A stretch of DNA of 64,000 bases from Delphinus delphis (lineage: Eukaryota > Chordata > Mammalia > Artiodactyla > Delphinidae): the NCBI RefSeq assembly GCF_949987515.2, contig NC_082688.1:103023893-103087892 (forward strand), in the 5' to 3' direction. Of this stretch, positions 12,992 to 48,259 are shown in pieces. The notes beneath the pieces are model-generated. The model ran no database searches. It was not told where the DNA came from and saw only the letters and a list, made by a program, of their open reading frames with translations. Within the stretch, counting starts at the first letter, position 1; the number at the start of each line of letters is the position of its first letter. Position numbers and translations under genes: made by a program.

Positions 12992-13882
12992 ATGAAAAGG
13001 CAGAGGGCTATGCACCAGATGAAGGAACACAATAAAACCCCAGAAAAACAACTAAATGAAGTGGAGATAGGAAACCTTCCAGAAAAAGAATTCAGAAGAA
13101 TGATAGTGAAGATGATCCAGGACCTTGGAAAAAGAATGGAGGTAAAGATCAAGAAGACTCAAGAAATGTTTAACAAAGATCTAGAAGAATTAAAGAACAA
13201 ACACAGATGAACAACACAATAACTGAAATGAAAACTACAGTAGAAGGAATCAATAGCAGAATAACCGAGGCAGAAGAACGGATAAGTGACCTGGAAGACA
13301 GAATGCTGGAATTCACTGCTGCAGAACAGAATAAAGAAAAAAGAATGAAGACAGCCTAAGAGACCTCTGGGACAACACTAAACGCAACAACGTTTGCATT
13401 ATAGGGGTCCCAAAAGGAGAAGAGAGAGAGAAAGGACCCGAGAAAATATTTGAAGGATTATAGTCGAAAACTTCCCTAACATGGGAAAGGAAAGAGCCAC
13501 CCAAGTCCAGGAAGTGCAGAAAGTCCCATACAGGATAAACCCAAGAACAAACACACCTAGACACATAGTAATCAAACTGGCAAAACTTAAAGACAAAGAA
13601 AAATTATTGAAAGCAGCAAAAGAAAAACGACAAATAACATACAAGGGAACTTCCGTAAGGTTAACAGCTGATTTCTCAGCAGAAACTCTACAAGCCAGAA
13701 GGTAGTGGCATGATATACTTAAAGTGATGAAAGGGAAGAACCTACAACCAAGATTACTCTACCCCGCAAGGATCTCATTCAGATTCGATGGAGAAATCAA
13801 AAGCTTTACAGACAAGCAAAAGCTAAGAGAATTCAGCACCATCAAACCAGCTCTACAACAAATGCTAAAGGAATTCCTCTAA
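12992..13882 (+). pseudogene. L1 ORF1 (RNA-binding chaperone), broken
   Basis: Starts ATG at 12992 (MKRQRAMHQ). A coiled-coil segment rich in E, K and M follows (PEKEFRRMIV, then FNKDLEELKNK). A frameshift leads to TGA at 13208. Downstream pieces in other frames include NTPRHIVIKLAK and RLTADFSAETLQARR, typical of the RRM and C-terminal domains. The element's ORF1 end is TAA at 13880-13882. At least two frame changes are seen. In an intact L1 the product is a trimeric nucleic-acid chaperone. Confidence 0.85.
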
Positions 13883-16800
13883 GTGCGAAACACAAGAGAA
13901 GAAAAGGACCTACAAAAACAAACCCAAAACAGTTAAAAAAATGGTAATAGGAACATACATATCGATAATTACCTTAAACATGAATGGAATAAATCCTCCA
14001 ACCAAAAGACACAGGCTTGCTGAATGGATCCAAAAACAAGACCCATATACATGCTGTCTACAAGAGACCCACTTCAGACCTAGGGACACATTCAGACTGA
14101 AAGTGAGGGGATAGAAAAAGATGTTCCATACAAATGGAAATCAGAAGAAAGCTGGAGTAGCAATACTCATATCACCTAAAATAGACTTTAAAATAAAGAA
14201 TGTTACAAGAGACAAAGAAGGACACTACATAATGATCAAGGGACCAATCCAAGAAGAAGATATAACAATTATAAATATATATGCACGCAACATAGGAGCA
14301 CCTCAATACATAAGGCAACTGCTAACACCTATAAAAGAGGAAATCGACAGTAACACAATAATAGTGGGGGACTTTAACACCTCACTTACACCAATGGACA
14401 GATCATCCAAAATGAAAATAAATAAGGAAACACAAGCTTTAAATGACACAATAGACCAGATAGATTTAATTGATATTTATAGGACATTCCATCCAAAAAC
14501 AGCAGATTACACTTTCTTCTCAAGTGTGCACAAAACATTCTCCAAGACAGATCACATCTTGTCACACAAATCAAGCCTCAGCAAATTTAAGAAAATTGAA
14601 ATCATATCAAGCATCTTCTCTGACCACAATGCTATGAGATTAGAAATGAATTACAGGGAAAAAATCGTAAAAAACACAAACACATGGAGGCTAAACAATA
14701 CGTTACTAAATAACCAAGAGATCACTGAAGAAATCAAAAAATACCTAGGGACAAATGACAATGAAAACACGACTATCCAAAACCTATGGGATGCAGCAAA
14801 GGCAGTTCTAAGAGGGAAGTTTATAGCTATACAAGCCTACCTCAAGAAACAAGAAAAATCTCAAATAAACAATCTAACCTTACACCTAAAGGAACTAGAG
14901 AAAGAAGAACAAACACAACACAAAGTTAGCAGAAGGAAAGAAATCGTAAAGATCAGAGCAGAAATAAATGAAACAGAAACAAAGAAAACAATAGCAAAGA
15001 TCAATAAAACTAAAAGCTGGTTCTTTGAGAAGATAAACAAAGTTGATAAACCATTAGCCAGACTCATCAAGAAAAAGAGGGAGAAGACTCAAATCAATAA
15101 AATTAGAAATGAAAAAGAAGAAGTTACAACAGACACCACAGAAATACAAAGCATCCTGAGAGACTACTACAAGCAACTCTATGCCAATAAAATGGACAAC
15201 CTGGAAGAAATGGACAAATTCTTAGAAGGTACAACCTTCCAAGACTGAACCACGAAGAAACAGAAAATATGAACAGACCAATCACAAGTAATGAAATTGA
15301 AACTGTGATGAAACATCTTCTAACAAACAAAAGTCCAGGACCAGATGGCTTCACAGGTGAATTCTATCAAATATTTAGCGAAGAGCTAACACCCATTCTT
15401 CTCAAACTGTTCCAAAAAATTGCACATGAGGAACACTCCCAAACTTATTCTATGAGGCCACCATCATCCTGATACCAAAACCAGACAAAGATACTATAAA
15501 AAAAGAAAATTACAGACCAATATCACTGATGAACATAGATGCAAAAATCCTGAACAAAATACTAGCAAACAGAATCCAACAGCACATTAAAAGGATCATA
15601 CACCATGATCAAGTGGGATTTACCCCAGAAATGCAAGGATTCTTCAGTATATGCAAATCAATCAATGTGATACAACACATTAACAAATTAAGGAATAAAA
15701 ACCATATGATCATCTCAATAGATGCAGAAAAAGCTTTTGACAAAATTCAACACCATTTATGATAAAAACTCTCCAGAAAGTGGGCATAGAGGGAACCTAC
15801 CTCAACATAATAAAGGCCATATATGACAAACCCACAGCCAACATCATTCTCAATGGTGAAAAACTGAAAGCATTTCCTCTAAGATCAGGAACAAGACAAG
15901 GATGTCCACTCTTGCCACTATTATTCAACATAGTTTTGGAAGTCCTAGCCACAGCAATCAGAGAAGAAAAAGAAATAAAAATTGGAAAAGAAGAAGTAAA
16001 ACTGTCATTGTTTGCAGATGACATGATACTATGCATAGAGAATCCTAAAGATGCAACCAGAAAAGTACCAGAACTAATCAATGAGTTTGGTAAAGTTGCA
16101 GGACACAAAATTAAGGCACAGAAATCTCTTGCATACCTATATAGTAATGATGAAAAATCTGAAAGAGACATTAAGGAAACACTCCCATTTACCACTGCAA
16201 CAAAAAGAACAAAATACCTAGGAATAAACCTACCTAAGCAGACAAAAGACCTGTATGCAGAAAACTATAAGACACTTAATTATAAGAAATTAGAAGAAAT
16301 TAAAGATGATATCAACAGATGTAGAGATATACCATGTTCTTGGATTGGAAAATCAATATTGTGAAAATGACTATACTACCCAAAGCAATCTACAGATTCA
16401 ATGCAATCCCTATCAGATTACCAATGGCATTTTCTACAGAACTAAAACAAAAAATCTTAAAATTTGTATGGAGACACAAAAGACTCCAAATAGCCAAAGC
16501 AGTCTTGAGGGAAAAAAACAGAGCTAGAGGAATCAGATTCCCTGACTTCAGATTATACTACAAAGGTACCTTAATCAAGACAATATGGTATTGGCACAAA
16601 AACAGAAATATAGATCAATGAAACAGGACGGAAAGCCCAGAGATAAACCCACGCACCTACAGTCAACTAATCTATGACAAAGGAAGCAAGGATATACAAT
16701 GCAGAAAAGACAGTCTCTTCAATAAGTGGTGCTGGGAAAACTGGACAGCTACATGTAAAAGAATGAAATTAGGACACTCCCTAACACCATACACAAAAAT

Positions 16801-17423
16801 AAACTCAAAATGGATTAAAGACCTAAATGTAAGACCAGACACTATAAAACTCTTTAGAGGAAAACATAGGAAGAACACTCTATGATATAAATCACAGCAA
16901 GATATTTTTTGATCCACCTCCTGGAGTAATGGAAATAAAAACAAAAATAAACGAATGGGACCTAATGAAACTTAAGAGCTTTTGCAAAGCAAAGGAAACT
17001 ACAAACAAGACGAAAAGACAACCCTCAGAATGGGAGAAAATATTTGCAAATGAAGCTACGGACAAAGGATTAATCTCCAAAATATATAAACAGCTCATGC
17101 AGCTCGATATTAAAAAAACAAACAACCCAATCAAAAAATGGGCACAAGACCTAAATAGACATTTCTCCAAAGAAGACATACAGATGGCCAAGAAGCACAT
17201 GAAAAGCTGCTCAACGTCACTAATTATTAGAGAAATGCAAATCAAAACTACAATGAGGTATCACCTCATGCCAGTTAGAATAGACATCATCAGAAAATCT
17301 ACAAACAACAAATGCTGGCAAGGGTGTGGAGAAAAGGGAACCCTCAAGCACTGTTGGTGGGAATGTAAATTGATACAGCCACTATGGAGAACAGTATGGA
17401 GGTTCCTTAAAAACTAAAAATAG

Positions 17424-17622
17424 TGGACTTCCTTGGTGGCATGGTGGTTGGGAGTCTGCCTGCCAATGCAGGGGACACGGGTTCTAAGCCCTGGCCTGGG
17501 AAGATCCCACATGCCCTGGCAACGAACAGTAGCTTCTGCTTTCCGCGGCTAGAGAAAGCCCGCATGCAGCAGGGAAGGCCCAGCACAGCCATAAATAAAT
17601 AAATAAATAAATAAAAAATACT
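17424..17622 (+). mobile_element. CHR-type SINE in L1 ORF2 (first of two)
   Basis: GGACTTCCTTGGTGGCATGG start and (AAAT)n tail. ACTAAAAATAG occurs on both sides (17413 and 17620) as the target duplication. It splits the L1 C-terminal region. Confidence 0.92.
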
Positions 17623-17706
17623 AAAAATAGAATTACCATATGACCCAGCAATCCCACTACTGGGCATATACCCAGAGAAAACCGTAATTCAAAAAGAGAC
17701 ATGAGG

Positions 17707-17912
17707 GGGCTTCCCTGGTGGTGCAGTGGTTGAGAGTCCGCCTGCCGATGCAGGGGACACAGGTTCGTGCCCCGGTCTGGGAAGATCCCACATGCCGCGG
17801 AGCGGCTGGGCCTGTGAGCCATGGCTGCTGAGCCTGCGCGTCTGGAGCCTGTGCTCCTTAACGGGAGAGGCCACAACAGTGAGAGGCCCGCGTACAGAAA
17901 AAAAAAAAAAAG
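17707..17912 (+). mobile_element. CHR-type SINE in L1 ORF2 (second of two)
   Basis: GGGCTTCCCTGGTGGTGCAG start, poly(A) end. The flanks AAGAGACATG and AAAGACACATG are a likely duplication. It lies 84 bp from the previous SINE. Confidence 0.92.
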
Positions 17913-18380
17913 ACACATGCACCCCAATGTTCATTGCAGCACTATTTACAATAGCCAGGTCATGGAAGCAACCTAAATGCCCATAGACAGACGAATGGAT
18001 AAAGAAGATGTGGTACATATATACAATGGAATATTACTCAGCCATAAAAAGAAATGAAATTGGGTCATTTGTAGAAACATGGATGAATCTAGAGATTGTC
18101 ATACAGAGTGAAGTAAGTCAGAAAGAGAAAAACAAATATCACATATTAATGCATATATGTGGAACCTAGAAAAATGGTACAGATGAACCAGTTTGCAGGG
18201 CAGAAATTGAGACACAGATGTAGAGAACAAACGTATGGACACCAAGGGGGGAAAGCGGCAAGGGGGTGGGGGTGGTGTGATGAATTGGGAGATTGGGATT
18301 GACATGTATACACTGATGTGTATAAAATGGATGACTGATAAGAACCTGCTGTATAAAAAAAAAAATAAAATTCAAAAAAA

Positions 18381-19370
18381 AACCCCAAATGGATTAAAGA
18401 CCTAGATGTAAGCCTAGAAATCATACAACTCCTAGAAGAAAACACAGGCAGAACACTATTTGACATAAATGGTAGCAATATTGTTTTGGACCTGTCTCCT
18501 AAGGCAAAAGAAACAAAGCAAATTAAACAAATGGTACCTAATTAAGCTTAAAAGCTTTTTCACAGCAAAGGAAATCATAGACAAAACAAAAAGACAACCT
18601 CCTGAATGGGAGAAAATATTTGCAAATGATATGACCAATAAGGGGTTAATATCCAAAATACATAAACAGCTCATACAACTTAGCATCAGAAAACAAGCAA
18701 AAAACCAAACAACCTAATTAAAAAATGGGCAGAAGACCTGAATAGACATTTTTTCCAAAGAAGATATACAGACGGCCAACAGGCACGTGAAAAAATGTTC
18801 AACATTGCTAATCATCAGAGAAGTGCAAATCAAAACCACAGTGAGATATCACCTCACACCTATCAAAATGGCTGTCATCAAAAAGTCTACAAAGAACAAA
18901 TGTTGGCAAGGATGTAGAGAAAAGGGAACCCTAGTACACTGTCAGTGGGATTGTAAATTGGTGCAGCCACTACTGAAAACAATATGAAGGTTCCTCAAAA
19001 AACAGAAAATAGAAATACCATATGATCCGGTAATTCTACTCCTGGGTATGTATCTGAAGAAAACGAAAACACTAATTTGCAAAGATACATGACCCCAATG
19101 TTCACAGTAGAATTACTTACAATAGCCAAGATATGGAAGCATCCTAAGTGTTCATCAATAGATGAATGGATAAAGAATATGTAATGTACACACATATATT
19201 ACTCAGCCATAAAAAAGAATGAAATTCTGCCATTCGCAACAGTGTGGATAGACCTAGAGAGTATTTATGCTTAGTGAAATAAGTCAGACAGAGAAAGACA
19301 AATACTGTATGTTATATTACTGTATGTTATCACTTATATGTGGAATCTAAAAGATAAAACAAACGAATTT
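18381..19370 (+). mobile_element. Older L1, 3' portion of the interrupted copy
   Basis: It resumes with AAATGGATTAAAGACCTAGA and continues through the ORF2 C-terminus (18469-18987, with [14 protein letters not shown]) to ATATGTGGAATCTAAAAGAT near 19350. The ORF is broken by many stops. Together with 8735-12083 it forms one older element split by the younger L1. Confidence 0.85.
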
Positions 19371-21640
19371 CTGAAGAGCTGATTTCTCATCAGAAACTAC
19401 AGAGGTAAGAAGATAGTAGGAAAATACTGAAAAAAGTGCTGAAAGAAAGAACTACCAACCAAGAATTCTATATCTGGCAAAACTATCCTTCAAAAATGAA
19501 GATGGAATTAAGATATTCCCAGCTAAGGAATGAGGGAGTTCATCACTAGTAGACTTTCAGTACATGAAATGCTTAAAAATAAATAAATAAATCCTCAGGC
19601 TGGAATGAAAGGTAACTCAAAGACTTATGAACCCCAGTAAAGGTAAGTACATAGGTAAACATAAAACCACTGTTACCGTGGTTCTGGTCTGTTAACTCCT
19701 CTTTTTGTTTCCTATATGATTTAAAAGAATAATGCATAAAATAGTAATTATAAGTCTAGGTTAAAGGGCATACAATGTATCAAGACATAATTTGCAGCAA
19801 TAACAACATAAAGGAGCGAAGCTATACAGGAACAGAGTTTTTCTATGTCAGTGAAGCTATGTTGGTATCAATTCCAACTTCACTTGACATGGGGGTTCAA
19901 CAACATGGGGGTTATGGGCACAGTTGAAAATCCATGTATAACTTTACAGTGGGCCCTCTGTATCTGAGGTTCCACACCTGCGGATTCAACCAACCACGGA
20001 TCATGTATTATTATAGTCGTGCTTATTGAAAAAAAAAAAACACATACAAATGGACCCATGCAGTTCAATCCCATGTTATTCAAGGGTCAACTGTACATTG
20101 CTATAAACTTAGGATGCTAAATGTAAACTTCATGGTAACCACTGAGAAATTATAATTTGTTGCCACATAATTCTTCACAGTATTCTCTTATTCATAGTTC
20201 TGTCAAATTGGTAGTAAGGTCCCCACTTTCACTTTTGATTCTAGCTATTTGCTTCTTCTCTTTTTCTTGTCAGTCTAGCTAAAGGCTGGTCAATTCTGTT
20301 GATATTTTCAAAGAGCCAACTTTTGGTTTTGTTGATTCTCTCTGTCGTTTAACTATTTGCCTATTATGTTTATCTCTGCTATAATATTTATTATTTATTT
20401 CCTTCTGCTAGCCTTTGGTTTAGTTTGGTCATTTTTCAGTTCCTTAACTCATAAAGTTAGGCTATGGACATACAGGGAAATATTAAGAGAGAACATGATC
20501 TTCTAAAAAAGTGGGTAGGAGAGGGAAAGGAGGAAGAAGGGGCATTATACTAATTTCACTATTGTTCCTTTCTGAGCATTAAATGAAACCATCTAAAGAA
20601 ATGACCGAATTATATAAATATGCAGTTATAAAGGCTACTAATTGAAGAAAAATTAAAATTTCTAGGTTATATGATGAAATACATTGGAAAACAAATAGGG
20701 CCATAGTGAAAGATATTTTAAGATATTAACTGGAAAGCACGATGTAAAATAACAATATTAAATCCAATTACATGTAAACTATCAATAAATGTAAATGTGT
20801 TAAACTGCCCTATTAAAAGAAAAAGAAATTCTGATTACATCCTAATGCAAAGACTGCTTTTCTGCAGTTAACAGGTGACACACCTAACAGAAAGTGATTC
20901 AGAAAAGTAGGAAATTAAAAGAGTGGGTAGAAGTACATCAAAATGTTGCAACTGAACAAAAACAACAATAATAACAATAATAAAAACCAGAATCATGATT
21001 TCAATAACAGACAAGGTTGGCCTGAGGACACAATTACGACCAATTCATAATGATAAAGACACAGCTATGAGCATCTATGCATCAAATAATGAAGCCTCAA
21101 CGACAAAAGAGATAGAAGAAATAGAAACATATCAGGAGTGGGAAATATTAATTGACCTCTTGAAATCCATAAGACATAGAGAGGGGGGAAATATAAAAAG
21201 CTTAAATGACATTATTACTAAGGTAGTACAATAGATACATCAGACCTGCTGCCCTGAACACAGAAACCATACCTTCTTTTCAAATACTCATGGAACATTC
21301 CCCAAAAGGAACGATGTATTACGCTTCAAAGAAAACCTAAGAAAAATCTCCAAACTAAAAATAGTACAAAAACATACTCTGACCAGGGAAAAATTCTTAA
21401 ATACCCAAATAAAGAAAGAAGGAATGAAATAAGCATCAAATGTAAGAAGTTAGGAAAAATGAGACATAACTAATAAGCATAGGGTTTCTTTTGGGGGCGA
21501 CTAAAGTCCAAAATTAGACTGTAGTGATGGCTGCACAACTCTGAATATAACAAAAAACAGTGAACTGTGAACTTTAAATGGATTAACTGTGTAGTATGTG
21601 AATTATATCTCAAGCTGATAAAAAAGGATTTAAGAATCAT
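19371..21640 (+). mobile_element. Patchwork of old L1 fragments
   Basis: 19370-19580 resembles the end of L1 ORF1 (CAACCAAGAATTCTATATCTGG). 20195-20455 is a minus-strand ORF2 piece (GAGCCAACTTTTGGTTTTG). About 20995-21310 holds plus-strand endonuclease-region remains, such as GCATCTATGCATCAAATAATG. 21480-21625 looks like an L1 3' UTR (GATGGCTGCACAACTCTG, then GTGAATTATATCTCAAGCTG). All are strongly decayed; subfamily not assigned. Confidence 0.6.
19880..20097 (-). mobile_element. Tigger/MER8-like DNA transposon relic
   Basis: On the minus strand it begins CAGTTGACCCTTGAATAACA, followed by a segment rich in T and CAATAAGC, then AATCCGCAGGTGTGGAACC. These phrases belong to pogo/Tigger-type short elements. 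The far end is decayed. It interrupts old L1 sequence. Confidence 0.6.
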
Positions 21641-23039
21641 ACAATTAGGAAGAAGGAACTGGGTTTAAAAGAGCCAATAAAATAGATTAACCATTAGGTA
21701 ATATAATCATGAGAAAATAAAGTCCAAATAACACAACATAAGAAATAAAGGTAACATCCTACAGAAACAGAGCTACCCGCTCCTGCAAAAAACAACCCCA
21801 CTAGGTCTGGATGTTTCCTTAAGGGAAACAGAAAATTAATTTCAATTTTACCTACTTAAGAACATAGAAAAGGAAACTTTCTATGTTTCTTTAAAAAAAA
21901 TGAGTATAAGATTATACTAAAACTCAAAAAAGTTTATGAAATGTTTAAGATCTTTTTAAAGAACACCTTTTGAAATTTTTAATAAAAATAGAATGAGGGA
22001 TATGTCTGAATGGAAGACAACTTTGTATGTCAGTCATCCCCCCTAAATTCATCTGAAGAGTAATTAAACAGTCAAAGAAAAATTTTAAACAAACTTTCTC
22101 TAATAGTTATCTAAGAGAGCTACTGTAGAGAAACCTGAAATGAACTCCCATTTTTGTGGGAATTTAGAATGTGATAAGGGTGCAATTTCAAATCAGGGTG
22201 GAAAGGACGACTTAAAAATTAATAAATACTGTTGGGTCAGTTGGGAAGAATTGAAATTAAGCAATTTACACATACAAGAATAAGTTTCAGCTGGATTAGG
22301 GGTATAAATATAAAAATTACACCTGTAAGAAAATTAGGAAAAAATTATAGGGAGTAGATTCAAAATCAAGGTGTGAGGGTATTCCCAAGCCATATAAAAA
22401 TAATAGATCTCATTGCCTGAAAATTTTAACTTCAGCAAAGTGAAACAGGTTAAAAGACAAATGAGAAAAATAGATGTCACACATAAACGAAACCAAGGAA
22501 ACGATAAAGACATGGAGAGAGGAAGTAGGTGGAATGTTTAGGAACATAGTTTACTGTCACCCACGTAAACGAAACATGGCTTGCCATGTCAAGTCCCAGA
22601 AATGGGTTAAGTGATGGGATGTGGGTGATTATTTTCTTCTCTATGTTTTCCTGAAATTCTCCTTTTGTTTTTTTTAACAATGATTGCGTGTTGTTTGTAA
22701 TTAATTTTTTAAAAAATTGTTTAACAACGAAAAAGTCTGGCCTGCCTTACATTGTTCACTGGCGTGTCAGCGTTCCACCAGCTTTATTTCAGTTTTATGA
22801 CGGGGAGGCACGGGGACTTTTGCTTACTTTGTGTCACCACGATACCTATTACAGACTGAGTCCTTACAGATATTAAAAAAGAAATGCTCACGTATTGGAT
22901 AAATAACGTTGGTCCTGTAGGTGTGGGAGACCTGCGTGCCAGCACCTGAGGGCCTTGCACTTCCTCATTACAGACGTCTCCCCATCCTCTACCCCACTTC
23001 CAGCCACATACCTCACTCCATCCGGCCGGTACAAATGAC
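21641..23039. other. Upstream intergenic stretch before the BNIP3L CpG island
   Basis: AT-rich sequence with no gene or clear repeat that I can name. The last 300 bp become GC-richer toward the island. Several short open frames occur, none with recognisable content. Confidence 0.4.
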
Positions 23040-23148
23040 AGGCAGGAATTCATTCCTGGCGCGCGCGTCAGCGTGACTCCCGCGTCTCCACGTCTGTCGC
23101 TCGCCTGGGAACGCCCCCGCCCCGCCCCGTCGCTTGTTGTGTTGTCAT

Positions 23149-23154
23149 CACGTG
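23149..23154. promoter_or_regulatory. CACGTG E-box / candidate hypoxia response element
   Basis: Palindromic CACGTG, whose ACGTG part matches the HIF core RCGTG, about 145 bp before the ATG. BNIP3L is a known HIF-1 target, so this is the best candidate HRE in the proximal promoter. USF or MYC family binding is equally possible from sequence alone. Confidence 0.55.
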
Positions 23155-23168
23155 GCCGGGGCGGGTCC

Positions 23169-23176
23169 TGACGTCA
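23169..23176. promoter_or_regulatory. Full CRE palindrome TGACGTCA
   Basis: A perfect CREB/ATF site 120 bp before the ATG, between the E-box and the NRF1-like motif. A perfect palindrome at this distance from the start of a CpG-island gene is likely to be bound; the function here is inferred. Confidence 0.6.
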
Positions 23177-23192
23177 GGGCCAGGGGAGGGAC

Positions 23193-23204
23193 TGCGCAGG
23201 CGCA
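23193..23204. promoter_or_regulatory. NRF1-like site TGCGCAGGCGCA
   Basis: Two GCGCA-type half sites in the NRF1 arrangement, with one departure (G for Y) from the usual pattern. NRF1 controls nuclear genes for mitochondria, which fits the role of the product. A GC box follows directly (GGGGGCGGGG, 23210-23219). Confidence 0.55.
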
Positions 23205-23209
23205 GAAAA

Positions 23210-23219
23210 GGGGGCGGGG
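23210..23219 (+). promoter_or_regulatory. GC box (Sp1/KLF type)
   Basis: GGGGGCGGGG directly after the NRF1-like site. Further GC boxes on the other strand occur at about 23112-23129 (CCCCCGCCCCGCCCCG). They are typical of a TATA-less promoter. Confidence 0.6.
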
Positions 23220-23295
23220 GACTCGGCTTGTTGTGTTGCTGCCCAAGAACCAGAGACGGTCCTGCTGCGGTCGCACCTCTTCCAGCCGCCCGACA

Positions 23296-48259
<24,964 letters not shown>

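Larger units (their letters stand above)
13941..18169 (+). pseudogene. L1 ORF2 (endonuclease/reverse transcriptase), broken
   Basis: ATG at 13941 opens the endonuclease, and a TAG at 14112-14114 (a Trp codon in related copies) stops it. The frame reopens for 375 codons (14121-15248) with endonuclease motifs VGDFNT and SDHNAMRLE. The reverse transcriptase is spread over three frames: [25 protein letters not shown] and the catalytic LFADD near 16008-16022. The Cys/His C-terminal domain is at 16929-17417 ([18 protein letters not shown]). The rest is split by two SINEs, and the ORF2 stop is TAG at 18167. Confidence 0.88.
12084..18380 (+). mobile_element. Near full-length L1 (LINE-1), plus strand, inactive
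   Basis: Begins GGTTCAAGATGGCGGAGTAG shortly after 12084 (L1 5' UTR). It continues through ORF1 (12992-13882) and ORF2 (13941-18169) and ends with an A-rich tail at about 18358-18380. Two SINEs lie within it (17424-17622 and 17707-17912). The flanks join cleanly as one older L1 when this element is removed, so it is a nested insertion. ORF1 and ORF2 both have stops and frameshifts, so it cannot move by itself. Confidence 0.93.

Noticed and set aside
14121..15248. 375-codon open frame as a host gene
   Set aside because: It is the endonuclease part of L1 ORF2, with stops and frameshifts on both sides.
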